A DNA stretch of 64,000 bases from Nitrospirota bacterium (GTDB lineage Bacteria; Nitrospirota; Leptospirillia; Leptospirillales; Leptospirillaceae), in assembly GCA_021810805.1 (NCBI GenBank), contig JAJZHW010000002.1:154219-218218 (forward strand), given 5' to 3'. Below, piece by piece: positions 9,478-18,294 of the stretch (within the stretch, counting starts at the first letter, position 1; every line of letters starts with the position of its first letter). The notes below the pieces were generated by a model. It was not told the origin of the DNA. It made no database searches and saw only the letters and a program-made list of their open reading frames with translations. A program made the translations under genes and the position numbers.

Positions 9478-11046
9478 GTGAAGCTCTCTGCGGAAACGAG
9501 GTTGGGTTTTTTTGTGCTCCTTGCCGTAGGTACCCTCGTTTTCCTCTCTCTTCGTCTGTCCCACCACACGATGAAGCCCGAGCATTCGTACGCCTTCTAT
9601 GCCGAGTTCCGTTCTGTGGATGGACTGGAGAAGGGAACCGATGTGGAGGTGGCGGGCGTCAAGGTGGGCGAGGTGGATGCCATTACCCTGGGGCCATCGG
9701 GCCATGCCCGGGTCAGAATGCTGGTGGACAAGAAGGTTGTGATTCCCTCCGATGCCCGGGCTGTGATCTTTTCCAACGGCTTCCTCGGAAAGATGTATGT
9801 GGAGATCGAGCCGGGACCCTCAAAAATTCGGCCCCATCTCGACCCTTCCCGGGATCCCGAGACTCCGGGGTTTTTCAAAAGGTTTTTTGGGGCTCTGACT
9901 CCTTCGGTGGCCTTTGCCGCTCCCCAGGATATATCCTCTTCTTCCACCTCCCCCGCTTCCACTCCTCCTCCCGCCTCTCCGGCCTCACCCGCGACGCCAG
10001 CTCCAGGCTCTCCTCCCGCGGAGGTGGCCCCAGGAGGAACCCTCTCCGCTCGAGGAACCACCGTAAGCGTCAACAGACTTATCAAGAAACTCAACAAGGT
10101 CGCTGACGATATCAGTGCCGTCTCCCATTCCCTGAAGGCCTCCATCGGAACGGCCGAGGGAAAGGAGGAGATTCGAAGAACGCTCCGTCATCTCGACGAG
10201 CTGACAAAAAATCTCCGGGACTTTTCCCAGTCGCTCAAGGAGAAATCCCCCGACATTCTCAAGCGGGTCGATTCGATTGCGACGAAGATCGACAACGGAG
10301 TGGGAACCATCGGCTCTCTCGTGAACAAGAATGATGCCTATGATAGCGCCAACAGCTCTCTTGCCCATCTCAACAGCATTCTCAAGAAGATCGACGATGG
10401 TCAGGGGACCATCGGCAAGCTTGTGAACAATCCCGACGTCTACGACAACCTTTCGAAAACCCTTAAGAAGCTCTCCGGTGTGACGAACAAGGCGGATCGG
10501 ATGCGCCTCGACGTCTGGATGCGCGGACTCTACATGACAAAAGGCGGGACCTCAGAAGGATTCTTTACGTTGGATCTCTATCCCCGGTCGGACAAGTTCT
10601 ACCGGATCCAGGTGGTGAGCACCACCAATCCCTACTATACGCAGACAACCCCCTATACCCAGGTAAACGGCAATTATGTGGCGGGACCGACTCAAATCAC
10701 GGGCTCCACCCAGGGGATCAAGTTCAGTGCCGAGTTTGGAGAGAAGTTTGGAGATTTTGATGTTCGGGCCGGGCTGATTCAGAACAGCTTTGGTGTGGGG
10801 GCTGACTACCAGCTTCTGAAGGACCTCTTTCTCACCTTTACCCTTTACAACATCGGCACCTACGATCCGATCACCCCGAATCCCTATTCCCGCCTTTTTC
10901 TCACCTATACATTATTCGGACATCTCTGGCTCAATGCCGGCTATTACAACATGTTCAACTCAGCCGTGGCCTCGCCGATGGTCGGAGGTGGGCTTATCCT
11001 GAGCGATGAAACACTCAAGTACCTCATTGCCGGTCATCTTCCTTAG
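9478..11046 (+). CDS. mlaD: MCE/MlaD substrate-binding protein with long C-terminal extension
   Basis: 522 residues, GTG start with GAAGGAG 7 bases upstream. One N-terminal membrane helix (about 8-25) is followed by a single MCE domain (about 38-118, with VDGLEKGTDVEVAGVKVGEV). A Pro/Ala/Ser-rich linker follows (about 145-190), then a helical region with repeated NKN/NNPD segments. The last 170 or so residues are rich in alternating hydrophobic strands with many Tyr and Phe. Usual MlaD is about 180 residues. The C-terminus looks like beta strands of an outer-membrane type, so the protein may reach across the periplasm; that is inference. Confidence 0.85.
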   Translation: MKLSAETRLGFFVLLAVGTLVFLSLRLSHHTMKPEHSYAFYAEFRSVDGLEKGTDVEVAGVKVGEVDAITLGPSGHARVRMLVDKKVVIPSDARAVIFSNGFLGKMYVEIEPGPSKIRPHLDPSRDPETPGFFKRFFGALTPSVAFAAPQDISSSSTSPASTPPPASPASPATPAPGSPPAEVAPGGTLSARGTTVSVNRLIKKLNKVADDISAVSHSLKASIGTAEGKEEIRRTLRHLDELTKNLRDFSQSLKEKSPDILKRVDSIATKIDNGVGTIGSLVNKNDAYDSANSSLAHLNSILKKIDDGQGTIGKLVNNPDVYDNLSKTLKKLSGVTNKADRMRLDVWMRGLYMTKGGTSEGFFTLDLYPRSDKFYRIQVVSTTNPYYTQTTPYTQVNGNYVAGPTQITGSTQGIKFSAEFGEKFGDFDVRAGLIQNSFGVGADYQLLKDLFLTFTLYNIGTYDPITPNPYSRLFLTYTLFGHLWLNAGYYNMFNSAVASPMVGGGLILSDETLKYLIAGHLP

Positions 11047-11062
11047 AGGAGAGACGAGAAGT

Positions 11063-11092
11063 TTGACGCAGGGAGCACCGGACAGGTATTCT
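11063..11092 (+). promoter_or_regulatory. Candidate sigma-70 promoter for cytochrome c biogenesis genes
   Basis: TTGACG (11063-11068), an 18-base spacer and TATTCT (11087-11092) lie in the 169-base gap after mlaD. This would give a leader of about 115 bases before resB. Nothing else is recognised in the gap. Confidence 0.5.
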
Positions 11093-11215
11093 TGAAGAAC
11101 CTGAAGGCTTCTCCCAATTTCATGGATAGCGGCTTCGGCGTCGCTTCTCGTCAGGGTCTGAGGACCCCGAGGGAATGACGCTGCATGGCCCTTCTGTCTT
11201 ACTGCAAGGATGACA

Positions 11216-12784
11216 ATGGCTGAACGTTTGGATCCCGAAGAGCAGCAGGCGCTCGAATGGGAAGGATCTTCCGGTGTGGAGGGCGAAGAGTCCGGTCGCG
11301 CCGAAGGTGGAGGTCCGTCGAAAAAGTCTTCGTCTTTTTCCTCGAGCACGGTTCGCGACCATCTTCTTATCCGGATTCTCTCCTCCCTGGTGCTGGCAAT
11401 TTTCCTCTTCATGACTCTGGCAGTTTTGACGATCTTTGGAACCTTTATTGAGCAGGGACGAGACGCCTCATACTACATGACCACCTATGGACCCAAATGG
11501 GGACCATGGATCGTGGGGCTCAAGGTCGACAATATTTACCACAGCTGGTACTACACAAGCTTCCTGGCCTTGCTTTGCGTCAATGCACTGGCGTGTGTCT
11601 ACCGCCGGTTCCCGGTGACCATCCGCTCGCTTTTTCGGGAGAAGATCTCCGTCAGTTCCGAGTTTTTAAAGAAACAACGGGAATATACCGAGATCTCCGT
11701 CCCCCGTTCTCCGATTGAATCCTCCCGCCTTGCCGCAGTCGTCCAGTCTCGCCTCGAAAGCCGCCGTTACAAGGTGGCAGTGGAGCCGGACGGTAAAGAC
11801 ATTGCCGTTTATGCGCATAAAGGCGTCCTCGGCCGTATCGGGTCCCATGTCGCCCACCTCTCCGTCATCGTCATCTTGGCGGGAGGACTCTTGGGAAGTC
11901 TTACGGGCTTTCGACTCTTCGGAACATTCTATGTGCACACCACGACCTTCATCCCCCAAGGCGGATGGGACCTTCGGGTCAACAAGTTCTGGATCACCCA
12001 TTACAAGAACGGGATGGTGAAGGCCTACTTCAGCGATGTAGATATCTTAAAGGATGGAAAGGTCCTGAAGCACAAGGTTGTTGCTGTGAATCATCCCCTG
12101 AGCTACGATGGACTGCGCTTCTATCAGGCGAGCTTCGGCGAGGCTCCGGACAGACTTGAAAAGGCGGACATCTTGGTGGTGGACAAGGTGAAGAAGAAGT
12201 TTCTCGGCCGCTTCTCACTGTCTTGGGATACTCCGCAGGCCATTCCGGGAACGCCCTATACCCTGAAGATGGTCCGCTATGTCTCGGACTTTGCCTTTGA
12301 TCCCAAGACAGGTTCGGTCTTCACGCAATCGGAAAAACCCAAGAACCCGGCCGTGCAGCTTGAAGTGTCCCAAGATGGCAAGGTTCTGGGAAGCCCTTGG
12401 TATTTTTATAAGTTTCCCCAGGTTCAGGTCTTGAAAAATGTCCCTGAATTCTTTATTTTCGGGGGGTACCATGCTCCCTTTTACACGGGGCTGGAGCTGG
12501 CCAAGGATCCCGGCGTTCCCATCGTCTGGACCGGTTCTTTCCTTTTGGTGGGAGGCCTTTTTCTCTCCTCCTTCATTTTCCATCGAAAGATCTGGCTCCG
12601 CATCCGCACCCGGGGAGAGGGGGTTCAGGTATTGGCCGGCGGCTTTGGCCACAAGGACAAGATCGGCTTTGGACAGGAGTTTGCATCCCTTGTCTCCGAG
12701 ATTCGCGCGGATCTTTCTCCGCCCGACGAAGCGCCGTCGCTTCCCGGGGGGCTAGGATCTCCCTCCCTCTCCCGGGGGGTTTAG
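11216..12784 (+). CDS. resB: Cytochrome c biogenesis protein ResB/CcsB
   Basis: 522 residues from the ATG at 11216 (AAGGA 5 bases upstream); the in-frame ATG at 11210 is the alternative. A 45-residue charged cytoplasmic head precedes TM1 (SLVLAIFLFMTLAVLTIFG). A second helix lies near 107-127 and a third near 210-230. A large periplasmic domain follows, then a final helix (FLLVGGLFLSSFIF). With CcsA it forms the System II synthase that exports haem and attaches it to apocytochromes c. ccsA follows after a gap of about 80 bases. Confidence 0.92.
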   Translation: MAERLDPEEQQALEWEGSSGVEGEESGRAEGGGPSKKSSSFSSSTVRDHLLIRILSSLVLAIFLFMTLAVLTIFGTFIEQGRDASYYMTTYGPKWGPWIVGLKVDNIYHSWYYTSFLALLCVNALACVYRRFPVTIRSLFREKISVSSEFLKKQREYTEISVPRSPIESSRLAAVVQSRLESRRYKVAVEPDGKDIAVYAHKGVLGRIGSHVAHLSVIVILAGGLLGSLTGFRLFGTFYVHTTTFIPQGGWDLRVNKFWITHYKNGMVKAYFSDVDILKDGKVLKHKVVAVNHPLSYDGLRFYQASFGEAPDRLEKADILVVDKVKKKFLGRFSLSWDTPQAIPGTPYTLKMVRYVSDFAFDPKTGSVFTQSEKPKNPAVQLEVSQDGKVLGSPWYFYKFPQVQVLKNVPEFFIFGGYHAPFYTGLELAKDPGVPIVWTGSFLLVGGLFLSSFIFHRKIWLRIRTRGEGVQVLAGGFGHKDKIGFGQEFASLVSEIRADLSPPDEAPSLPGGLGSPSLSRGV

Positions 12785-12868
12785 TCCGGGATCGCAAGTG
12801 ATTTGACAATTGACCCTCCTTCGACCCTTCAGCCGACTTACGGTCGCTTAAGGATGAAGGAGTGGAAT

Positions 12869-13747
12869 ATGGAAAACTTCGCAAGGAGATACGAGATGTC
12901 CCTCATTAACTCGGTCGGTTCTTCCTTTATCCTCTATAATACGGTTATCGTCCTTTATCTTGCGGCGACAGTCATTTATTTTCTCTTCCTGATCTCCCAT
13001 CGCAAAGAGGTGGGGGCCATTGCCTCCACCGTGACCTTCTCCGGGTGGGTCGTCAATACCGCCGCTCTCGTGGGGAGAGGGGTGGCTGACCATCATGCGC
13101 CCTGGTCCAATCTCTATGAGACCCTCTTTCTCTTTTCCTGGGCGTCGGTCCTCGGATATATGGTGATGGAGTTCAAGTACAAGGTGCGGGTTGCCGGAGC
13201 TTTTGTGCTCACGATCGTCATGTTTGCCGTGGGCGCGGCTCGGATGCTTCCCTACCGCTATCAGATGGTGGAGCCCCTCAATCCCGCACTGAACTCCTAC
13301 TGGCTCAAGATCCATGTCTTTACAATGTTCCTTTCCTATGCGGCCTTCGGCATCTCCGCCGCCCTTGCCGGGATCTACCTCGCCAAGCGTCGTGCGGAAA
13401 AGAAGGGCTCTGTGGGATGGATTCTCCAGGAGTTTCCCTCGGCAGAGGACCTCGACGATCTGACATATAAATCCGTTCTGGTGGGCTTCCCCCTGCTGAC
13501 TCTGGGAGTGATCTTTGGTGCCATGTGGGCCTATGAGGCCTGGGGAGGCTACTGGTCGTGGGATCCCAAGGAGACATGGTCCCTGATCACCTGGTTTGTC
13601 TATGCAGCCTATCTTCACGCCCGGATGACCCGAGGCCTTCGGGGAGCCCCCAGCGCCTATTTTTCGATTCTCGGCTTTGTGGCGGTGATCTTCCTTTACT
13701 GGGGTGTGAGCTTCATCATCCCTGGCCTTCATGCCTACGCGGCCTGA
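12869..13747 (+). CDS. ccsA: Cytochrome c biogenesis protein CcsA/ResC (haem handling)
   Basis: About 292 residues from the ATG at 12869 (AAGGAG 6 bases upstream). The ATG at 12896 also has a good site (AAGGAG), and the frame is open back to a TTG at 12803 without support. Eight hydrophobic segments are seen. The tryptophan-rich WWD motif GGYWSWDPKETWSL lies near residue 227, and conserved histidines occur in DHHAPW, KIHVF and AAYLHARM. CcsA is the membrane haem channel and ligase of System II. Confidence 0.94.
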   Translation: MENFARRYEMSLINSVGSSFILYNTVIVLYLAATVIYFLFLISHRKEVGAIASTVTFSGWVVNTAALVGRGVADHHAPWSNLYETLFLFSWASVLGYMVMEFKYKVRVAGAFVLTIVMFAVGAARMLPYRYQMVEPLNPALNSYWLKIHVFTMFLSYAAFGISAALAGIYLAKRRAEKKGSVGWILQEFPSAEDLDDLTYKSVLVGFPLLTLGVIFGAMWAYEAWGGYWSWDPKETWSLITWFVYAAYLHARMTRGLRGAPSAYFSILGFVAVIFLYWGVSFIIPGLHAYAA

Positions 13748-13771
13748 GACGACGAAGGGATCAGAGAGACA

Positions 13772-14356
13772 ATGAAGGAGAAGTGGCCTTATCTTGTGGC
13801 GGTGGCCGTGGTTCTCCTTGCCATCGGCTACGTCGTGAAGACGGCGAATGTAACACCGGTTTCAGTGGGAATGACGGCACCGGATTTCGACCTGAAGACG
13901 GTCGATGGGAAGACGGTGCATCTTTCGGACTACCGGGGGCGGGTGGTCATGCTCAACTTCTGGGCGACTTGGTGTAAGCCCTGTCGTCAGGAGATGCCTT
14001 CCATGGAGGAGATGAGCAAGGGCTTCCGCTCCGTGGCCGGGGACCGGTTTATCCTGCTCGCTGTCAACGAAAACAATGTCTTTTACCAGGGCAAGATCAA
14101 ACCGTTTCTCGCAAAATATGGGATCGACTTCTCTGTTCCCATCGATCCGCTGGGCAAGCTCGATCATCTCTACAAGATTACCGGAGTCCCGGAGACCTTC
14201 GTGATCGATCAGAAGGGCGTGGTGGCGGAACACGTGATTGGACCCCGGGACTGGCGGATGAAGGACAGCCTCCTTGTCGTTCACGATCTTCTTGACCATG
14301 GGCCCAAAACACCTGCGGCCTACCTCGCCATCCGAAAGGACAATGCGGAGGAGTAG
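13772..14356 (+). CDS. resA: Thiol-disulfide oxidoreductase, ResA/TlpA type
   Basis: 194 residues. A single N-terminal helix (about 6-22) anchors a thioredoxin-fold domain facing the periplasm. The redox site is CKPC in FWATWCKPCRQEMPSM, near residue 71, and the cis-proline region is GVPETFVID. It probably keeps apocytochrome c CXXCH cysteines reduced for haem attachment. It starts 24 bases after ccsA, with GAAGGAG upstream of nearby codons, and runs on into a second thioredoxin-like gene one base after its stop. Confidence 0.9.
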   Translation: MKEKWPYLVAVAVVLLAIGYVVKTANVTPVSVGMTAPDFDLKTVDGKTVHLSDYRGRVVMLNFWATWCKPCRQEMPSMEEMSKGFRSVAGDRFILLAVNENNVFYQGKIKPFLAKYGIDFSVPIDPLGKLDHLYKITGVPETFVIDQKGVVAEHVIGPRDWRMKDSLLVVHDLLDHGPKTPAAYLAIRKDNAEE

Positions 14357-14357
14357 C

Positions 14358-15002
14358 ATGGCGTTCTTTTCCCCCCTGCGATCCTTGGTGGGGGGGAGAG
14401 GAATCCCGGGGCTCGGAGTTATTCTTTGTCTGATTTTTCCGCCCTCTTTTCCTGAAGTTTCGTTATGGCTGGGGTCAAAGAGTCTCGCGGCAGAGAGGTT
14501 GACTCCGGTCCGTTCCATCTGGGAGAGGGCCATTCTCCCTTCTTCGCTGGCGGGAGACTCCCCGGATCGGCCGAAAATCCCTCCGGCGCCCCTTCTGGAT
14601 CTCTCCGGCCATTCTGTCCCGGTGCAAAGCCTTGTGGGCCATCCACTCCTCCTCGTCAGCCTCATGGCGACCTGGTGTCGCCCCTGTCTCGAGGAGATTC
14701 CTTCCCTGGTCGCCCTTTCCCGGCGAATGGGGGGGCGACTCGCGCTGGCGGGAATCGTGGAGGGGGCCGCGGACCGATCGGTCCTTGTAGGGATCAACCG
14801 CCGCTATGGAAAGGCCTATCTTCTGCGCCTCGACCCGACGATGCGCTTCGCTTCGGGGCTTCATGCCCATGCCCTTCCGGAGAGTTTTCTTATCGATGCA
14901 CAGGGCAAGGTTGTAAGCCGCGTGGAGGGACAGGTCGACTGGACCGATCCCCGGGTCGTTCGCTATCTACAAAGTTTTCTTGAAAAAAAGGCAGGAACCT
15001 GA
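14358..15002 (+). CDS. Second TlpA-like thioredoxin-family protein
   Basis: 214 residues from the ATG at 14358, which has GGAGGAG just upstream; the longer frame reading back into resA is unsupported. A hydrophobic segment near residues 18-40 is a signal or anchor. The thioredoxin site is CRPC in LMATWCRPCLEEIPSL. The cis-proline strand is ALPESFLIDAQGKV. It is more divergent than its neighbour. It may be a partner-specific reductase or take electrons from CcdA, whose gene starts inside its stop codon. Confidence 0.82.
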   Translation: MAFFSPLRSLVGGRGIPGLGVILCLIFPPSFPEVSLWLGSKSLAAERLTPVRSIWERAILPSSLAGDSPDRPKIPPAPLLDLSGHSVPVQSLVGHPLLLVSLMATWCRPCLEEIPSLVALSRRMGGRLALAGIVEGAADRSVLVGINRRYGKAYLLRLDPTMRFASGLHAHALPESFLIDAQGKVVSRVEGQVDWTDPRVVRYLQSFLEKKAGT

Positions 15003-15751
15003 TGTCTCACCAGCCAATCTCCTGGACTCTGGCCTTCCTGGCGGGTCTTGTCTCTTTCGTCTCCCCTTGCGTCCTTCCCATCGTCCCCTCCTATGTGTCT
15101 TATATTACGGGACTTTCCTTCGAGGAGTTGACGGGACGTTCCCAGACGCTCTCCCGTGGGGTGATTGTGCGCGAGTCCCTTCGGCATGCACTGGTTTTCA
15201 GCTTGGGATTCTCCACCCTGTTTATCGGATTTGGGGCCTCGGCCTCATTTTTGGGAGAGCTCCTTCTCACCTATCAGGATGTCATCCGCAAGGTCGGGGC
15301 CCTTCTCATCATTCTTTTTGGACTTTTTATTGCCGGATGGCTAAAGATCCCCTTTCTGAACCGTGAGCTCCATCTTCCCTTCCTGGGGAAGAAGGCCACT
15401 CTTTCGGGATCATTTCTTGTGGGTATTGGCTTTGCGGCAGGATGGACCCCTTGTGTGGGCCCCATTCTGGGAGCCATCCTCTTCTATGCCGGATCCCAGG
15501 GAACGGTCGCAAAGGGAGTCATTCTTCTCTCCTTCTACTCCCTAGGACTGGCCCTTCCCTTCATCTTCGCCTCCGTTCTCTTCAATCTCTTTCTCGGGAG
15601 CATGCGTTCCCTCAACCGCTTCATGCCCCTTCTGACCCGGCTCTCCGGGGGCTTTCTGGTGGTGATGGGAATCCTGATCTTCTCCAATGCCTTCACGATC
15701 ATTTCCGCCTTCTTGACCCAGCACCACATCGGCTGGACGCCCGATCTGTGA
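15002..15751 (+). CDS. ccdA: CcdA-type thiol-disulfide interchange membrane protein
   Basis: 249 residues with six hydrophobic segments and the two paired membrane cysteines of the CcdA/DsbD core: SFVSPCVLPIVPSY near residue 23 and GWTPCVGPILGA near 152. It carries electrons from cytoplasmic thioredoxin to periplasmic ResA/TlpA proteins. It overlaps the upstream thioredoxin gene by one base and completes a System II set of resB-ccsA-resA-tlpA-ccdA. Confidence 0.93.
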   Translation: MSHQPISWTLAFLAGLVSFVSPCVLPIVPSYVSYITGLSFEELTGRSQTLSRGVIVRESLRHALVFSLGFSTLFIGFGASASFLGELLLTYQDVIRKVGALLIILFGLFIAGWLKIPFLNRELHLPFLGKKATLSGSFLVGIGFAAGWTPCVGPILGAILFYAGSQGTVAKGVILLSFYSLGLALPFIFASVLFNLFLGSMRSLNRFMPLLTRLSGGFLVVMGILIFSNAFTIISAFLTQHHIGWTPDL

Positions 15752-16992
15752 GTTCTGCTCCCGTGACTCCAGTCGGCGACGTGCGCCCGCTTCATGTCGA
15801 CGCGGCTGTGGTGGGGCTCGGCCCCGCAGGGAGCACCGCCCTGCGCCTTTTGGCCTCCGCAGGAATTTCATGTATCGGTATTGACCGCTCCACTTTTCCC
15901 CGCAACAAGCCATGTGGTGGGGGTATTTCGGCCCGGACCCTTCCCCTTCTTCCCCCGGGATTTCTTGACGAGATTCCTCACCAGATCACCTCAGGGATCT
16001 CTCTGACCTTTCGGGGGGGACCCTCGCAGAACCAGGACTTCGGTCGCCCCATTGCATACCAGGTTCGTCGGGATGAGTTTGATATGCAGATGGTTGAGGC
16101 CGCACGCCGCGCCGGAGGACGGATCCTCACCGGCGTTGAGACGGTCAGCGCCCGTCGGGAGGGAGAAGGATTTGTCCTGAGAGCCGGAGATCGGGTGATC
16201 CATGCCCGCGCGATCTTTGCTGCCGACGGGGCCACCAGCCGGATTCTCCGGGACCTCGATCCCGAATCAACTCGCCATATCCGGGACCACCCCGCACTTC
16301 GTCCCTTTACCTCCGCCGAGGCCTTTGGCACCCTTCGCCACCCTATCGACGATCGCCATGTCGCCATCGACTTGGGTCTTGTGACGGGGGGGTACGCCTG
16401 GTCATTTCCCAAAAAAGACTCCTCCTGGGGGCTTGGAGTGGCCGGATTCCTTGGCCCCCTTTCGGATCCCAGGGGAGAGTTTGCCCGTTATCTTGAAAGC
16501 CGCCAGGCCGCAGTCGGGGAGTCGGATGTTCTGACCTGGCCGCTTCCGAACTTCCGGTCGGTTCGCCATGGACGGGTTCCGGGCCTCTTTCTTGTGGGGG
16601 ATGCAGGAGCAATTCTCGACCCTTTTTTGGGTGAAGGCATTTACTACGCGATCCTGTCGGCGACCCGGGGAGCCGAAGCCCTGATACGCGAGCTTTCCCG
16701 GAAAGATCGTGAGACAGAGGCCGCAGTGACTCGGGCGTCGACAGCCTACGCCCATTTCGTAAAGGGCACCCTTTGGCCCGACTTTTCTCAGGGAGCGCGG
16801 CTGGCTCAGGTTCTCTATCGCTTCCCCGGTTTCTTTTTCCGCATCACCCGTCGCCACCCGGGGCTTCTGGCTCTGTATGCCTCTGTCCTGACGGGAAAGC
16901 ATGACTATCGCTCCTTTTCCCGGGCCATGATCCTTCGGACTCTCTTCCTCCTCATTCCCGGCCGGACTCCCCTTTCCGGACCTGCCCTGTGA
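15748..16992 (+). CDS. FAD-dependent oxidoreductase, geranylgeranyl-reductase family
   Basis: 414 residues from the GTG at 15748, which forms a GTGA overlap with the ccdA stop; the upstream frame is a shadow of ccdA. The FAD site is VGLGPAGSTAL near residue 25. The segments PRNKPCGGGIS and LVGDAGAILDPFLGEGIYYA are characteristic of the geranylgeranyl reductase (ChlP/GGR) group of the PHBH fold. Such enzymes saturate isoprenoid chains of lipids, quinones or pigments. The natural substrate is not clear; a respiratory quinone or lipid side chain is a reasonable guess. It overlaps the next gene by 4 bases. Confidence 0.8.
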   Translation: MSSAPVTPVGDVRPLHVDAAVVGLGPAGSTALRLLASAGISCIGIDRSTFPRNKPCGGGISARTLPLLPPGFLDEIPHQITSGISLTFRGGPSQNQDFGRPIAYQVRRDEFDMQMVEAARRAGGRILTGVETVSARREGEGFVLRAGDRVIHARAIFAADGATSRILRDLDPESTRHIRDHPALRPFTSAEAFGTLRHPIDDRHVAIDLGLVTGGYAWSFPKKDSSWGLGVAGFLGPLSDPRGEFARYLESRQAAVGESDVLTWPLPNFRSVRHGRVPGLFLVGDAGAILDPFLGEGIYYAILSATRGAEALIRELSRKDRETEAAVTRASTAYAHFVKGTLWPDFSQGARLAQVLYRFPGFFFRITRRHPGLLALYASVLTGKHDYRSFSRAMILRTLFLLIPGRTPLSGPAL

Positions 16993-18260
16993 GCCCGCCC
17001 TCCCGTTCCTTCTGGCGGACGGGGAAAAGAAAAAATTTGGAGAAATCTTCGGGGGAAAAGGTCCGACTTGACCGGAGCTGGGCCTTTTTTGCTCTTTTCC
17101 TCTTTTGGGCCGGAGGCTTCGCGGGGGGTGGGGGAGGGATGGCCTCACTCATGCTGGGGCTCACCTCGGTATTTCTCGGACTTCTGGCCGTTCTCTCCCA
17201 CGAAATGGGCCATCGTCTGGCGGCCCGATGGCTCCGCGTTCCCTACGACGGGCGAAGGCTCTCCTTCTGGGGGGCTTTTCCTGAGTATCGCGTGGATTTC
17301 GGTCCCCCCGTGCCGGCATCGATCACGGTCATCTTGGCGGGACCGGCCGTCAATGTCCTCCTCTGGCAGGGGTCTCTTTCGGCGTTGGGGGCAGGACAGG
17401 GCGACTGGACCGTCTTTTTTCCGCAAATCGCATTTCTCCTCCACCTTTTCGCCATCATCAATGCAGGTCTTGCCCTGGTGAATCTCTTTCCGGGATTTCC
17501 CTTCGACATGGGGATCGCGGTCGCCCAGATCTTTTGTCGGGCCAATGGTCTGGAGCGCCCCGGAGAGGGAAGCCTTCCCGAGCGTTTGGGGTGGGCGGGG
17601 GCCTTTGCCGTCTCCCTAGCCGGGCTCATGCTCATTGGCCGAGGCTTTCTGGTGTCGGGGTTCGCCGGGCTGATTCTGGGATTTCTCCTGTTCACGGTCC
17701 TTTTTGATTTTCGCCGAAGGAATCGGGTGGCCCGGATCCTTGACGAGGAGGGGCTGCTTCCCTGGATCGAGCCCCTCCCCTTTCTGGTCCGGGATGGGAT
17801 GTGGATGCAGGAGGTCATTCTTCGGGGGTTCGGGGAGGGGCGTGGGGAGCGATTCCCCGTGGCGGGAGAGGACCTGTCCTATCGGGGAGAGCTCACCTGG
17901 GATCGGGCGAGAAGCCGTTCATTCATTCAGTGGGAGGGGGTTCGGGTGGTCGACCTCGACGATCTGACCCCCGGTCCTACGGTGGAATGGACCGACGGAT
18001 CGAGCCAAATCCTCGAGGTTCTGGGACGCTCTCCGGAAGGGGTTCCCGTTTTGAGGGGTGGGCAGGTGGCGGGTTATTTGCGTACGGCCCCCCTCTACCA
18101 GGCGGCCACCGTCGACGGATACCTCGATGGCCATGGTCGCCAAAAGGTCGGGGAGGGGGAGGCGATTGCCCCCGAATATGCCCTTCCCCGAGGAGAGCGG
18201 GTCTCCGCGGATAAGATCTCCAATGAAGGCGCTCCCCCACCTCCCGGAACCCCCTCTTAG
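16989..18260 (+). CDS. M50-family membrane metalloprotease-like protein
   Basis: 423 residues, GTG start in a GTGA overlap. The zinc site HEMGH (near residue 76) sits in a hydrophobic helix, and the second M50 motif NLFPGFPFDMG (near 166) supplies the third ligand. Several further membrane segments follow to about residue 245. The remaining 180 or so residues are soluble with no recognised domain; CBS domains, common in this branch, are not obvious. It is probably a site-2-type intramembrane protease of the SpoIVFB/Rip3 kind. Its target is unknown. It is convergent with priA. Confidence 0.75.
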   Translation: MSPPSRSFWRTGKRKNLEKSSGEKVRLDRSWAFFALFLFWAGGFAGGGGGMASLMLGLTSVFLGLLAVLSHEMGHRLAARWLRVPYDGRRLSFWGAFPEYRVDFGPPVPASITVILAGPAVNVLLWQGSLSALGAGQGDWTVFFPQIAFLLHLFAIINAGLALVNLFPGFPFDMGIAVAQIFCRANGLERPGEGSLPERLGWAGAFAVSLAGLMLIGRGFLVSGFAGLILGFLLFTVLFDFRRRNRVARILDEEGLLPWIEPLPFLVRDGMWMQEVILRGFGEGRGERFPVAGEDLSYRGELTWDRARSRSFIQWEGVRVVDLDDLTPGPTVEWTDGSSQILEVLGRSPEGVPVLRGGQVAGYLRTAPLYQAATVDGYLDGHGRQKVGEGEAIAPEYALPRGERVSADKISNEGAPPPPGTPS

Positions 18261-18294
18261 GCCAAGATCCAAAAGGGGGGGTGAATCCAGCCCG

